Source: Chrysomallon squamiferum (taxonomy: Eukaryota; Mollusca; Gastropoda; Neomphalida; Peltospiridae). Taken from it: 64,000 nt of DNA. Location of the stretch: the NCBI GenBank assembly GCA_012295275.1, contig CM022665.1, forward strand, positions 20,557,650 to 20,621,649, written 5' to 3'. The stretch's first letter is position 1, and each line of letters begins with the position of its first letter. The position numbers and the translations under genes are program-made. Below the pieces are notes generated by a model. It was given only the letters and a program-made list of their open reading frames with translations, did no database searches and had not been told where the DNA came from. This document shows positions 40,111 to 62,784 of the stretch, piece after piece.

Positions 40111-43100
40111 AGGCTTTTATTGAAGTCCGTAATGTTCATGTCGGAGACTGACACATTTGACGAATCCTCTGAGGATGCCGTGGATTGAGACATACTGTTG
40201 TATGACTTGTCTTGTACACCTGAGATGTTCACGTCGTCTTTAACCAACTTTTCGGATCTAGGGATCACCGAGTCGTGGGTGTTACACAACGTGCCGTTGG
40301 TGTTACACAACGTGCCGTTCCCGTAGTTATTGAAAGAGTTTCGTGGCATGTCTTCGTGGGCCGAGCACGGTCTTGACTGCTCATGGAAGCTTGAAGAGGC
40401 ACAAGGAGGACCGATCGGACCATCGAAAAGTAGTTCCTCGTCTGTACCGGCCTCCATGGAACAGTACGGACAAGCGTGATCGACGTGCGGCGCTTGCCAG
40501 TCGGACAACGACTCGGTATCCGTGTCGTCCGATTGGTCCTGCGCGGGAAGACCCGAGGGAGAAAACGTGTCCGCCCAACAGACAGGCTCCCGGACTTTAG
40601 GGGACTGCTCAGTTAGGTGTGTGTCCCCACTGGATGACGACATACACTGGCAGTCTGGTGTAGTAGCAACGGAAGACGAGTCTGATGAAACTTTGTCATC
40701 TTTCATTAACGTCTTCTGTGTTTCTTGTGATTTACCGAGTTTTCGGTATTTCGCCGATTTCGGTCGTACGAGTTTCTTCTTTGGCGGGTCCGTTTCATTT
40801 TTCGAACTGCATTTTTTATTTCCTTCATTTATAGTCTTCTGTTCAGAGCTCTCGACTGCGATGGAAGATCCTTCCCAGACTTCCGTTTTATCAATTTCTC
40901 TATCATTATCCAGCGGTTTTGTAAGGATTTTATCGTCGAAGACAATTTGATGATGACTGCTATCAATTTCATTGAAGGTAACACCAGCGTTATCTTCATC
41001 ATTCTGGCTGCAGTTAACGGACTCAAGGCGAGGACGAGTTTCCACGGTATCAGAGCAGCTATTTATGACTATGGAAGGACAAATTTCTTCTGTTTTACTG
41101 GTGGTTTCTGCTGCAATGCTAGAACGACTTTCCTCGTTCTCCTCGTTTGGTTCTTTCTGTATATTAATATGTTCAGATTCCGATTCACTTTTATCGTCAT
41201 AAGCAAACGCAATCGTCTTGTAATAATCTTGTTCAGGCGATCGTTCGTACATCTGCTTGATCTGTATCATTTCAAGACCAAAGCCGTCATCCTCGGTGTC
41301 CGCAGTGTTGCCAGAACCACTAACCAACGACAAGGACTGTCTGACAGCGACGTCATCCTCTTTCCGCTGCTCATTGTACATCCATGGATGTATTAGTATT
41401 TCCTGGGAGGGTATCTCACTTTGGCTGGCTGTGTTGTTTCTCTCTGAATAAAGATCTGACTTTGACTCCTGGTTCTCTTGGTTCTCCTTCACGTACACCC
41501 AGTTCCGGAAGACAACAAAGCTGTCGTGATTGTGGTTGCACGACAGCCTGTCGTCACACTTAAGAGTTTCCCGAACATCATCGGGTACGTGGCCTCTGAG
41601 GTCGTACACTTTAGAATCATCGGGTTGCGGCTGTCTGGTTATTTCTCCACTCTCCGTTAGCTGCTTCATGTTTCTCACGAATATCTCCTCGCCGATGATG
41701 GTTACTTTATTGTGGTCGTGGTTGCACGTTGACCGATGGAAACAAAACAATACATCGAGCACCTCTTTGGGAATGTTGGGCATATCGTCCAGAGAGTACT
41801 TGACCAAATCAGCCTGAATCTCTTCGTCTGAATCTGGAAAAAAAAGATCCTCCAACGTGGACGTCTGGACGAAATCTTCCCTGTCGCTCGCTTCCTCGCT
41901 GCTGTCGCTGTTGGAGTAATCCAGCAGAAGATCGTCCGTCTGGGCATAGTTGTGGGCAGCCACTCCCTCGGAATCGTATTCCTCGATACCGTCGTCGCGA
42001 ATTTCGTCACTTTCCGGATTCAACTTGCTGCATACGTTGTTGCGGTTGATGAAGACGTCGTTCTCGCTGTAGATGGGGATGATTTCGTACTCCTGTTTCT
42101 GCGAGTCGTCTGTGCCTTTCTTAACCAGTTTCTTTTTCTGACTTTCCTCGGGTTTCTTTTTTCACATACACTTTGTTTCCTACCACGACGACAGAGCGGT
42201 GGTTGTGGGTGCAGTATTGCCGACTGACACACACCAGTGTGTCAAGAACATCGGAGGGGATGTCTTCTGGGTTGCTGAGGTCGTAGACACTCTCTGAAGA
42301 CGACTGCTTGTGCGGCGGAGGCTCCTGACTGTATGAACTCCGTCTGGACGACTGATTCGATTGAGTGAGGCTGCGCTCATCTAGTCGAGTGATAATCTGA
42401 CTCACCTGCTGTGAGTCGCAGGATCGCGCCCTCTTGTTTGTGTGTGACGTAGTGCAGGATGATCGGTCTCGAACTCGCAGCCTCCTGGATGCAAATCTGT
42501 ATTTCGTTCTGCAAGATACTTTCCACGGTTTCCAGAAACGTCGACTATCTTCCTGCGCCGTGGAAGTACTCGCCTCCTCGTTCTGCTCTTCTGCAAAATA
42601 TTAAAATGTGGGGGGGTTTTGGTGTGTTTTTTTGAAGATATATAAACAGTGGATTCTAGTTTACTTATACATATGTAACATACATACATATACACACATA
42701 TACACTTTAAATACGTTCTTTACCCCCCCGCGAATAGCGAAAAACCGCGAATATTGGATGCAGTTTTAAAACGTCTATTATGAGTTAATATACGGTACTA
42801 AATGCTTCCCAAACACTTTCTAAAGACACTCTTACTCATTAATACAGTAATAATGTAGTAATATTGCATGCAGTTATGTATTTCACTAATGTAGTAATGA
42901 TAATGTAAACACATTTTAATTTTGTACTGAAACAATATTTTAATCAGAAAGAAACGTAAGTACATGAGGACAGTAACACCACATAGCATAGTTACCCATA
43001 CAGTATTACTGCACCGTAAAGTCATTTTCTATGTACAACATATGTATTAGAATTGACAGAAAGTGGAACAAATTTAAAGGCAAAACAGACAGATAAATAC

Positions 43101-43736
43101 AGTACGCACAGTTCAGGTAATAATAATACAATTCAGTAATAATATGCAATTAAAAACATTATTAATACACGGTCACAAACAATATGCACTGTATATACAG
43201 TGTATGCATTTATAAAAAAAAATACGTACTGTATTGCAATAATAATTGAAAAAATTTGATATTGTTTGTGCGGTTTACCGAGCATTTGTTTTTGTGACGT
43301 TATGACGCTAGCCTGGTATACCAGCATACGATGCGATAGGGTTAAGAGCCTAACCCGCGAATATGCGGGGCCGCGAATGGGGAACCGCGAATAGGTGAGG
43401 GTATACTGTAATTACATACACACATTACACACAGATATACATATATACATACATACATACATTACTACATACATACATTACTACAACGACTACTACTGCT
43501 ACTTCTACTAACATTAATATTATTATGTTTTTATTAACAAATGATTTTATTAAAACTTTAAAACGTCTGAGACTTTTTACCTTGTTCAGGAGCTGGGGTT
43601 CCTCGCTGTCCGGTTACCAATATAATCAACATCAGCACGACTGCAGCAGCACTTAAATACCACGTGGTTTTGTTTATTACCAGCCATTCACTTATGTCAA
43701 TCTCTTTAATATCTTTTAAATATTTCTCTGAAAAAA

Positions 43737-43771
<35 letters not shown>

Positions 43772-44020
43772 TAATAATACTATCAACAAAAAGTAAGAAT
43801 AATAATAATAATAATAAAAATAATAATACTATCAACAAAAAGTAAGAATAATAATAATAATAAAAAGTAATAATAATAATTAAATAAAAATATAAATACT
43901 ACAACTAGCACTTACAGCTACTACTACTGCTAATTCTAATAATGACGATGATGATCATAATAATAAAAACATTTTATAATAAACAAACGAATAAACAAAT
44001 AAAGAAATAAATAAAAAGAC

Positions 44021-44067
<47 letters not shown>

Positions 44068-44273
44068 AAAAAAACATACCACACATAAGTAATAACAGAA
44101 ATATGTTATCAGTACACCGATCAAGTTAAAAAAAAAAACATGTTTTTTTTTTTTTTGATAGATGTTGAAAGTAATAAATAATTTTACCTATCCACAGAAA
44201 AACTTTAAAACGGTTGCTCTGGGCGACATAGAGTGGGCACGAGGAGGGAGGTTCTGATTCTGGTTTTAAACAT
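40092..44273 (-). CDS. unrecognised single-pass membrane protein with CX5CXHXH modules (partial)
   Basis: Supported exons in transcript order: 44273-44188, 43727-43581 and 42590-40092; 5' exons and the true 3' end are not found. The second exon encodes a hydrophobic segment (WYLSAAAVVLMLIILV, 43662-43615), preceded by an amphipathic stretch and followed by a long acidic, Ser-rich region of over 800 residues. Three modules (42288-42157, 41804-41664, 41612-41484) share the pattern P..V.(D/E)TL.C, X5, CXHXH, then a hydrophobic V-rich strand ending VYVK; the C and H residues are suggestive of metal binding. The last exon is GC-rich compared with its surroundings. At a six-A run (42157-42162) the upstream and downstream frames differ by one base. 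A GTAAGT at 40091 suggests another exon; if unspliced, the protein ends at 40014. I do not recognise the family. Confidence 0.68.
42712..43410. mobile_element. Tigger/pogo-like MITE in an intron of the unknown gene
   Basis: About 695 bp between TA dinucleotides (42712-42713 and 43409-43410). The right end reverse-complemented reads cagtataccctcacctattc followed by gcggttccccattcgcgg; the left end reads cgttctttaccc followed by gcgaatagcg and aaccgcgaat. Repeated CGCGAAT/ATTCGCGG motifs at both ends and TA duplication fit pogo/Tigger elements. No transposase. Confidence 0.7.
43735..44070. repeat. (AAT)n tracts with a duplicated 60-bp block
   Basis: AAT runs flank two identical copies of actatcaacaaaaagtaaga (about 43778 and 43829). 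The block abuts the acceptor of the transmembrane exon (43728). Confidence 0.9.
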
Positions 44274-44427
44274 CTGTAATAATAAAAAAAACAGCAGTGA
44301 AGTTTGTTTTAACATTTATCATCACAGTACTGTTTCACAAAATACATAGATATACACGCACGCACACACGTACACACATGCACGCAGCCATAGATATTTA
44401 ATTGAAAATCCATCATATTTAGGTTTT

Positions 44428-44470
<43 letters not shown>

Positions 44471-46451
44471 TATTATTATTATTATTATTAGTTAATTATT
44501 GTTTGGATGCTTGTGTTTGAAGCTAAACGAACAGTAACAACAAAAATAATCATTTGAAAATGTTTATGTCCGTTGTCGTCATGTCATCTTTATAGACACA
44601 TCCACCAAATCTACGCGAGACCCCCCATTATTTTGAATCCCTGGATTCGCCCCTTGTTGACTATATGGACACACTCAGTTTAAAATCAGTTTAATTATTA
44701 AATCAGAACAAACAAACTAAAAAGTAGACGGGTGTGTGTGTGGAAGAAAACAAAGAAAGAAGGAAAGAAAGAAAGAAAGAAGGAACGATGGAAGAAAATA
44801 ATGCGATGGCACTTCATGCGCATATCCTGCCCATTACAAAACATGATAAAAACACCTCATATTTAAGTTTTACAGACAACATTAATCATTACCTGAAAAA
44901 CAGAGCGTTAATAAAAAACATGGTAACATTTTAACAACTGGGATCCATTTAAATGAAATCCCAGTTTTAAAAATATCATTTTCTCGTTATTTCACCCATA
45001 ACAGTACATATGACGTAATTGGAAACGTCATTAAAAGTGTTTAAATTATTCTCTTCAAAGTATGTGTATGCATTTGTTTGTATGGAACTAGAAGCAAAAC
45101 TTTATCCATTTCAAACAAACAAACAAATTAATAAAATTCATTACTGTGCATTGATTATTTATTTATTTATTTTATTGTTTTTGTTTTTCTTGTTATAAAT
45201 AAAAATTCTTAAGTTAGCCTAAATAGTATCGGTATCTTTCGCAAAGAAAACAGTGAAGGGGAAATATCGAATTAGTTTGATATGGGAATGGAGTACCAAG
45301 CAGAAGATGGTTTAAATATTCTTTCGATAAATCTTAGACGGTTTCTGATGCCATTTTACTATTTTCAGATATTTAGGACTCATTTAATTCTTCTTCTTTT
45401 TTTCTTCTTCTTTTTTCTAATGATATTGCTGTCGTTAATAATGTTCCATTACACACTTTATTCATTTATTTCTACCATGATTTAAAATATTACATTATAT
45501 CACGTTGATGTTTCAATTATTATAAAATAACTCGAATTGTTTTACAAGACTTAAGTATGATTCTCGCTCTGTGACAAGACAGGAACCAGTCATGATTCAA
45601 TCCTCGTGCATGTCTATTATTAATAACTGCACCATGTTTACAAAGTATGTAAAAGGTTCCAGTAAGCATTTATTTATTTATTATCACATTTTTTTGTTTT
45701 TATTTTATTGTTGTTGTCGAAGAGTAAATAAGATTTTTTTATTTTATTTTGTTTTGTTGTTGTCTTTTTATTTATTTATTTATTTATTATTTCATTGTAT
45801 CTATCTAAACAGATAGATAGATATATTGATAAAGTAGATATATAAATAGACAGAAAGACAGAAAAATACGTAGATATGTATGTATAGATAGACTCAAACA
45901 AGGCTTAATTTGCTATATCGCAATTTTGACAAATAGTAACAAGACATCATTCCGTTGATGCAATCTGTTTGAAATACGTTTGAAGCTATCAGTTTATTTT
46001 ATTTTATTTATTTATTCATTTATTATGTTTGAAATCGTTGAGTGTTAGTTTAATTCTATATCATACATGACAATTTGATGGGGGTTTTTTCTAAATAATT
46101 TATTTCTTCTTATTTTTAATATTAATTTTTATTTCATTATATATTTTGTGTTTTAAAACAATTTTTCTTATATGTTTTAAATGAAATAACTGTGAGTGTG
46201 TGCGAGTTTATGTGCATGTGTGGGTGTATGTGTGTTTGTGTGTTTGTGTGTGTGTTGTGAAGGTTTCAGTGAAATGGTTAAATAGTTGTTGAATGAACTA
46301 ACAGCAGGCGGAAATAAAACTACGGTGCTCTAATATATTGGAGGAAATTCCAGACAATGTATTAATAGAAACCAAGTGACGAATTTAGATATGACTAGTA
46401 TGAAGTGTGTGTCTTGCATGATTACTGTTATTGTTAACTGTAAAGCTAGTC
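44274..46451. other. divergent interval between the unknown gene and the lipase gene
   Basis: Probably holds the missing 5' exon or exons of the minus-strand gene and the lipase promoter. I could not identify an exon with confidence. It contains AAT/ATT runs (44432-44490), TTTA runs and GATA repeats (45811-45895). Confidence 0.5.
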
Positions 46452-55453
<9,002 letters not shown>

Positions 55454-56100
55454 TGATTGACAGCACTTCATATCACCTTAATGACTAGATAATAGTAAAA
55501 ATATTTCCTTTATGACAAGAAAAAATATTTTTTTCATGACAGCACTTCATATCACCTTAATGACTAGATAATAGCCAAAATATTTCCTTTATGACAAGAA
55601 AAAATATTTTTTTCATGACATAATAATTAGTCAAAATATTTCCTTCATGACACAATAATTAGTCTAAATAATTACTTCTTGACAAACTAATTAGTCAGAA
55701 TATTTTCTTAATGACAAAATAATTATTTCTGCATGCAATGATAGTTAGTCAAAGTATTTCTTTCATGACAAGTAAAAATATTTTTCCATGATAATAATTA
55801 GTCAAAGTATTTTCATTTCAAAATAATTAGTCAAAATATTTTCTTCATGTCAAAATAATTAGTAAAAATATTTTTTCATGACAAGATAATTAGTCAAAAT
55901 AGTTTCTTGATGAAAAGATAATTAGTCAAATTATTTTATTCATGACAAAATAACTAGTCAAAATGTTTTCTTCATGCCAAGATAATTAGTGAAAATATTT
56001 CCTTGATGACAAGACAATTAATCAAAATATTTTTTTAATAGATAAATAGTCAAAATATTTTCTTTAAGACAAAATAATTAGTCGGAATATTTTCTTTTCT
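55454..56100. repeat. minisatellite in the lipase 3' untranslated region
   Basis: First a nearly exact 98-bp duplication (from agcacttcatatcacctt at 55461 and 55539), then about fifteen diverged 35-45 bp units of aataattagtcaaaatattt with ttcatgaca. It starts within 10 nt of the stop codon. Confidence 0.9.
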
Positions 56101-56995
56101 GAAATGTTCAATATCTTTTTTTGGAAAAGCAAAATTTATTGTAGTAGTATCTTCAAGAAGATTTGTCTAGACATTACAAAACAATAGCTGTGATAAGTAG
56201 AATTAATTTATGTTGAATATTTGTACAGTTTGCTACATTAAAATCTTATGATGAATATTTGTATACATCTTAACTTAAATTAAGTTGCCAGCTTGAATTT
56301 TTCTGTTTCTTTAATTACCACACTTTTAATTAGAACTGTGTTTGTTATTTAAGGGTGGTGTATCTGTCCATATTTCTGTTGGTATATATGTAATGTCACC
56401 AGATTGTCACATATCTTTTTGTTTTTATTTCTGATATCTGGTATTTTTCTTAGCCTCTTGAATTTAACAGTGTGTTTTTTCAGCACTTATCAACAGAGGT
56501 ACTGGGTTTAAATAACTGATATTCAGATAGTTTTAAAGTACTTATTTATTATGTATTTTCTTATCAAGAACTTTTTAAAGTATTTTTGTATTAAGGTTTA
56601 AATATTATTTGAATTTCAATGTTTAATATTAAGGGTTTATTGTCTTAAAATTTTGGAAATAATGACTTTAATTATTATATTTCTTGAAAATGACTGCAAT
56701 GCATTCTTGTTTCTTTTCTTTTTTTTACTCTGTACATAACAATGTCTGTATTCTTATGAACAGATAGCAGAGATTAATATTTTATAGTGTTGTTACTAAG
56801 TAAACAGTGCTTTAAAATATTCATTTCTGTATTACATGTAGTATCTGCAACAGTCACTAAAATGTTTCATACATTTGAGTTTTATTGTATAATGTGAAAA
56901 ACTGATGTTAAATTTTATTCTTTAAGTTTAAGACATGAAGTTAGCATTTAGAAATTTTTGTTATCATCCTCATTTTTTTTTACTTAAAAATATGC

Positions 56996-57001
56996 AATAA
57001 A
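56996..57001 (+). promoter_or_regulatory. likely lipase polyadenylation signal
   Basis: AATAAA followed immediately by T/G-rich ttggtgtctttggttttttt, the usual downstream element. It gives a 3' UTR of about 1.55 kb. Confidence 0.6.
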
Positions 57002-57019
57002 GTTGGTGTCTTTGGTTTT

Positions 57020-58130
57020 TTTTCTCTGAAATTCAAATATTTTTGACTATACAACATTTTTGTTTTAGACATAACCTAGTTTCCATATTTTTTGTATTGT
57101 TTTTTATTTTATTTTTATTTTTTTTATTTTTTTTGTGTTTCCACTGTACTTTTACACTGAAAGAAAATAATATGAAGAGTAAAAAAATTCCATCAGTGAT
57201 ATAAAATTCATTGTGTAAATTTGCTTGCTGTTGGTTTTGTTCTTGATACACTGTTAATACAATTATTTTGAATTTCAAAATATATATATATATATTGCTT
57301 TAATGTTGTATTTTTTCATCAATGTGGTTTTGTTTTCTGTTAGTTGTACACAGAGTGATGAGCAGATCTATGTCAGTACTGTTTTTGATTTTTACATTTT
57401 TGATGTTTTTCAAGCAAAATTATTTTGAACAGGTTTTTTTCTATTTTTCATTTTTTAATGTGAACATTTTTTTATGTTGAAAAGTGTACAGGTCAATCAT
57501 AAAATTGAAAAAAATATATCACAGATTGTGTTTATGTTTCAAAACTGGTGAAATGCAAACCCCATTATTAAAGTTTGAAATTATTTATTTAAAAAAAAAG
57601 ATTTTTAAGCATTTAAAGCAATCAAATTATTGAGGTAAATGGAACAGTCATGTAACAGCCAATAAATGCTAAAGTGTATGATTGTTTTTACAGATATATA
57701 TTGTGACAAATACAAGGCCTGCTTTCCATTAATATAAACCTGCATTTGTACACACACACATATACATATATATATACAAACATACAAACACACATATATG
57801 AAGTTTTATATCTGTATTTCTCATATATAATTAGAAAATCAATGTTATGTACTTAATTAGAGATGTCTTCCATTAACAAAATTTGCTTACCATGCTTATT
57901 TTCAGTGTATCATCACCTAATTGATAAATCACACATCTTCAGCTTTTCATAATCCATGTGCAAAACATGCAGTGTAAATTCATGCACAAATATGAATTAA
58001 TGAAAAGTAGGCCATATTTTTCAGTGTGTGATGAAAAAAATTGTATGTACAAGTTTTGTAACAGCTGCTAGATGCCATATGAAGATGAAAATAGTAAAGA
58101 AATATATTTTTGTATGAAATTATGTGTAAC

Positions 58131-58172
<42 letters not shown>

Positions 58173-60290
58173 TTTAATTTTTTTAATTTTAATTTTTATT
58201 GTTTTTTTGAACAGGGAAGAAAATTAATAGTAGCCTTAATTTTTGCATTTAAAAAAATAAATAAATACAAAAATTATTGTTGAAATTGTGTCCAAAAAAG
58301 CTGCAGTTTTATAAAATTGTATGAAAGAACTGTGTAATGATTATAAAAAAAAAAAAAAAAAAAAAGGTTTATTATGATTATGATTGTTATTATTTTTATG
58401 GATTAATAGCAGGATATTATTTAAAATTATTTATGTTGAATAATTAAAATGAAAACAATTACCTGTGCCAAAACTGTGTTTGTGTCCACATAGAATTGTG
58501 TTTTGGACAAAAAGATGTAATTAGAAAAAATAGTCAACAGAAACAAAACCAAGCAAATGGTTATTTCTAGAATCCTTATAAAACATGATTTACATTTTTA
58601 TTTTTTTATTAACTATATTTTCTACTTCCTTATCTCAGCTCTTAAAACCAGTCTTACTGGTCATAATGAACAATTCCCTTTAACTTCAGAATAGTTTTAG
58701 AAACACACTTCATCCAAATATGATGATTTAAATAATCAAGATAAAACTTGCAATTGTTTGTGTTAGCGTAAAAGAAATAGATTTTGAAATATTAAATAAG
58801 AATGTTTTACATCAGTATATGAGAAACAAGTATTGAAATAATGTTTCATTTGTTACCTCACTTGTTTTTTTCTGGCAAAAAGCACACACTTCAAAACTCA
58901 GGTACATTTTTCAGGTAGTTAATTTTCATTAAAACCAGATATTTATACAGTTATTTTTTATTGTTTTGAATATAATAATTACAAGATATTTACTGGTCTT
59001 TTTTTTTTTAAAGCTAATTACCAACATATACTGATCTGTATTGAGATTACATATGAATTATGGTGACCATTAATATTTCAGCATTTATTTTTTAAAAAAT
59101 TGTTTCAGATATTAAAATGTGGCTATCACAGGAAAATTATTCAATTTTGTAAATGTATTTTAAAGGTCATTCTTCAGTTATAATTATGTACTTACCTCCA
59201 CCAATAACATGTGTCATGATAGTAAAATAATGCCAAAACAAACAAAAAATGCATTTCTATATACACTCCACAATCAATGCATACTATTTATAGTATATCT
59301 TTTTTCTTAATTATAACCAGTATTTTATACTTTTAACATGGCTTAATTTACTCTGAAGTCAGTCAATTTTACTTTTTTTATGAAACGAAATAAAAGATAT
59401 GTGTGAAAATTTGTTTTGTATTTTTTTATATATAATACCTCTTTTTGTTGGATCATTCATTTAAGTTTTTTCACCTGATATTAGAATAAATAATTCAGCT
59501 GGTTCTTGATTTAGTATTAATATAATTAATTCAATCTGTTACAATGATATTTAAATAATTTTATAACCAAAAATAACAGACTAAAGATTGTGTAGTAAAT
59601 TTTATTTTTAGTTTACATCTTATTTATAAAAAAAAAAGATAGAAAATATATGTATTTAAAAAAATTAAAAATGATGGGGGGTGAACAAATAATTAAATAC
59701 ATCTTGTTAATAACATCTTAATTTTCTGAGTCTTCAGTGATAAAATGGAAGAATAAAATATCACAGAGGTTAACATTTTAACTTTTGTAATGCCACTTAG
59801 AATACAGAAACTGTTTTGAAAATGTCTAGCAGACTTTAACTATTCTAATTACTTTACTTTATTTTTATTAGTGGTAAATGTTTTGCTGTGTGCAAGGTGA
59901 AACTTTTCCACAATTCTTAATACACGGTTTCATACTAGAAGTCAAGAGATAATTAATTTTACCAGTATTTGTTTATAACTGCTAATACTGACACCACTAT
60001 CTTTGAATCATATGAAAATACTACAATAAAATTATTCCATGCTAAAAAAAAAATAAAAATAAATAAAAATAATAAATAAGTAAGTAAATAACAAAAAGAT
60101 TATGTTAAATTTCATAATATTCCTAAAACAAAAAACAAAATGTAAAATGTAATAAAAATACATCATTTTTTTTATTTGATTTACAAATAATACTAATACA
60201 AATAACAATAATTTAAACAGAATCAGGGATTTGCTAATCTGCATTCATCAGTCTTGGTGATGGTTGTGTAGGAATACATGGTTTAACACT
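57020..60290. other. AT-rich intergenic DNA between convergent genes
   Basis: No conserved exon seen on either strand. Contains poly-T/TTTTA, TA, CA (57752-57790), an ATT run (58135-58170) and poly-A (58346-58365). Confidence 0.6.
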
Positions 60291-60295
60291 TATGA

Positions 60296-60910
60296 ATAAA
60301 TTATGTATGCATACAGTGTAGATTATTGTAAAAAACATTAATTAGGTATGTGTACAGTGTAGATCAACATATAAAGAAGGCATGCATTATATAGGTTAAT
60401 GTAATATATATAAATTATGTCTGTGTACAGTGCACATTAATGTAATGTATAAATTATGTATGTACAGTGTAGATTAATGTAATAGATGTATAAATTATGT
60501 ATGTGTACAATGTAGATTAATACATGTATAAATTAATTATACAGAGTGAAGATTAATGTAACATTGATGTATAAATTAAGTACGAGTTCAGAGTAGATTA
60601 ATGTAACATACATTAAGTATACGTACTGTGTAGATTAATGTAGCATGTATAAATTAGGTATGTGTACTTTGTAGATTAATGTAACATAAATTAAGCATGT
60701 ATATGTACAGTGTAGATTATGTAATACAGAGGAATAAAATAGTTTTGTGTAGATTAACATAACCTGTAAAAAATTGAATCTATATACGGTGTAGATTAAT
60801 GCAATACAAATGTATAAATTAGGCATGAGTAAGATGCATATTAATACAACACAGAGGTATAATTTTGGTATGTGTAAGGTGTACATTAATATAAATTTTG
60901 TCACAAAGAT
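60296..60910. repeat. about 45-bp minisatellite downstream of KIF25
   Basis: Twelve or more diverged units of tgtacagtgtagattaatgt and aatgtataaattatgtatg. It lies in the 3' flank or UTR of the minus-strand kinesin gene. Confidence 0.9.
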
Positions 60911-61049
60911 ATCAAGTACCTATAAATATCCCACGGTGTATATATGTGTATATTTGTGTATTAAAAACAATAAAAGCTACAGATGACACTGTAGCTATAT
61001 GATGTATATCACAAATATAAAAGGTACGTGACTCTAACTACGCAATGCA

Positions 61050-62736
61050 CTAGTTTGGTCTCGACTTTGGTCTCGATGAATTCCACTGAGAATCGGGGTT
61101 CACCTTCTCTGCCGATGATGGTAATCGACGTTTTGTTGGTCCACGTTGCACCTGACGTGCACGCTGACCAAACCCGAGACACTGCAGTGATTCCGTGATG
61201 TAGCGTTTAGACGGAGAAACACACAGCAGCACCAGCAGTTTTGCATCACCTCCTAAAAACATATATAAAAAAATGGTTAGTAAGTATGTGAATAATCATT
61301 TTGTAATTGAAATTTAATTCTAATATATAATTTTGTTAGTGAGTGAGTTAATATTAATTTTATTTATTTATTTATTTGAAATCTAATTTTAATGTCAATA
61401 GATATTAGGTATCAGTAAAAACAAACATGCTACTGTTACTCATGGGCTATTCTTACTGATTAGCAAGAAGGAAACTGTTTTTTTGCTCTTCTCATAGACA
61501 GGAGAAAAATACAACAGAATTTTATTCACAGCAACAGGCCAGAACAGAGAAACACTTAAATAGTATTTGAAGAAGTAAATAAAATTACCTATAGAGTCTT
61601 GTAACATATGAGTCAGACGACTGTTCCGGTAAGGAACATGTGTTCTCTGTTCTGAAAGGGCTCCTAGAACATCAGCAAGTGCAGACAGACTTTTGTTGAT
61701 GTACGATGCTTCTCGCAGAGCTATCCCTTTCACACCTGACATACCTGTAAACATTGTTAATATTGATAATTATATTAATATACAATGTATTTTTTCACTT
61801 CATGTATTTCTCCTAATATATAATTCAACATATTTCTTAATAAAACATGAACATAATAATATATGATATATCTATTACAAAATGTATAACACATTTGACA
61901 CATTAAATCATATGCCATCACTAAACTTGTTCAGTCCTAAGATGCTCATACAAAAACAAACAGAGAGATGAATGGATGAGGAGTTATAATATAAAACAAA
62001 TTATAATAATAAATAAAATAAATATATGATTGAATAAATGAATATATGAATGAATGAATCAATAAATCCACAAATAAAGAAAGAAAGAAAGAATAAATAA
62101 ATAAATAAAAATTTATATACATACCAACACATTCATTTCCAGCCAAATCCACAAGCTGGAGTTTAGTTTTTATAATAGGTGCTGGCTGATTGGCTGGTAG
62201 AGAGAGGTCAGAAGTCACAGAGAATGACCTACTTTTCCTTGGTGATCCTTGTACACCAGCTGTGAAGAAAAAAAAACAAATGGTTTTCTATCTTGAGTTG
62301 AAAAATATGATTTTACAACTTATAGTTAGATAGTTTGTCCACAATATCACTAACCCTAACCCTAAATCTAACCTAAACACAGTCCTAGGCTTAACCCTAG
62401 CCCAAACACTAAAGCCAATATTAATCCTAACCTAAACCCATACCCAAACCCTAACTCTACCCAAACCCTAACTCTAACCCAAACACTAAACCCTAATCCT
62501 AGCTCTAGCTGAAACCCTATCCCTAACCCTAATCCTAATTTGAATTATTACTAACTTATGATATATGAAAAAAAGAATATTTAGATTTTTTTGGAACACT
62601 TCAGAAACAAAATAAAAAACACAGTAACATGGGAGTATATAGCATGTCACCACTATATAAAACAAACCAAATACAGTCACACATTATATATTTATATATA
62701 TATTGAGGGGTTAGAACCAGAAGGTCTTAAGTGCAT

Positions 62737-62784
<48 letters not shown>

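Noticed and set aside
42150-42170. Programmed -1 frameshift at A AAA AAG
   Set aside because: The heptamer is present, but going from the upstream to the downstream frame requires +1 (or -2), not -1, and the heptamer is out of register with the upstream frame.
40343-42227. Several plus-strand frames of 60-149 codons
   Set aside because: Antisense shadows of the GC-rich minus-strand exon.
44590-44660. GC-richer block with gaatccctggattcgcccc considered as a transposon end or tRNA-like element
   Set aside because: No partner terminus, target duplication or cloverleaf could be made out.
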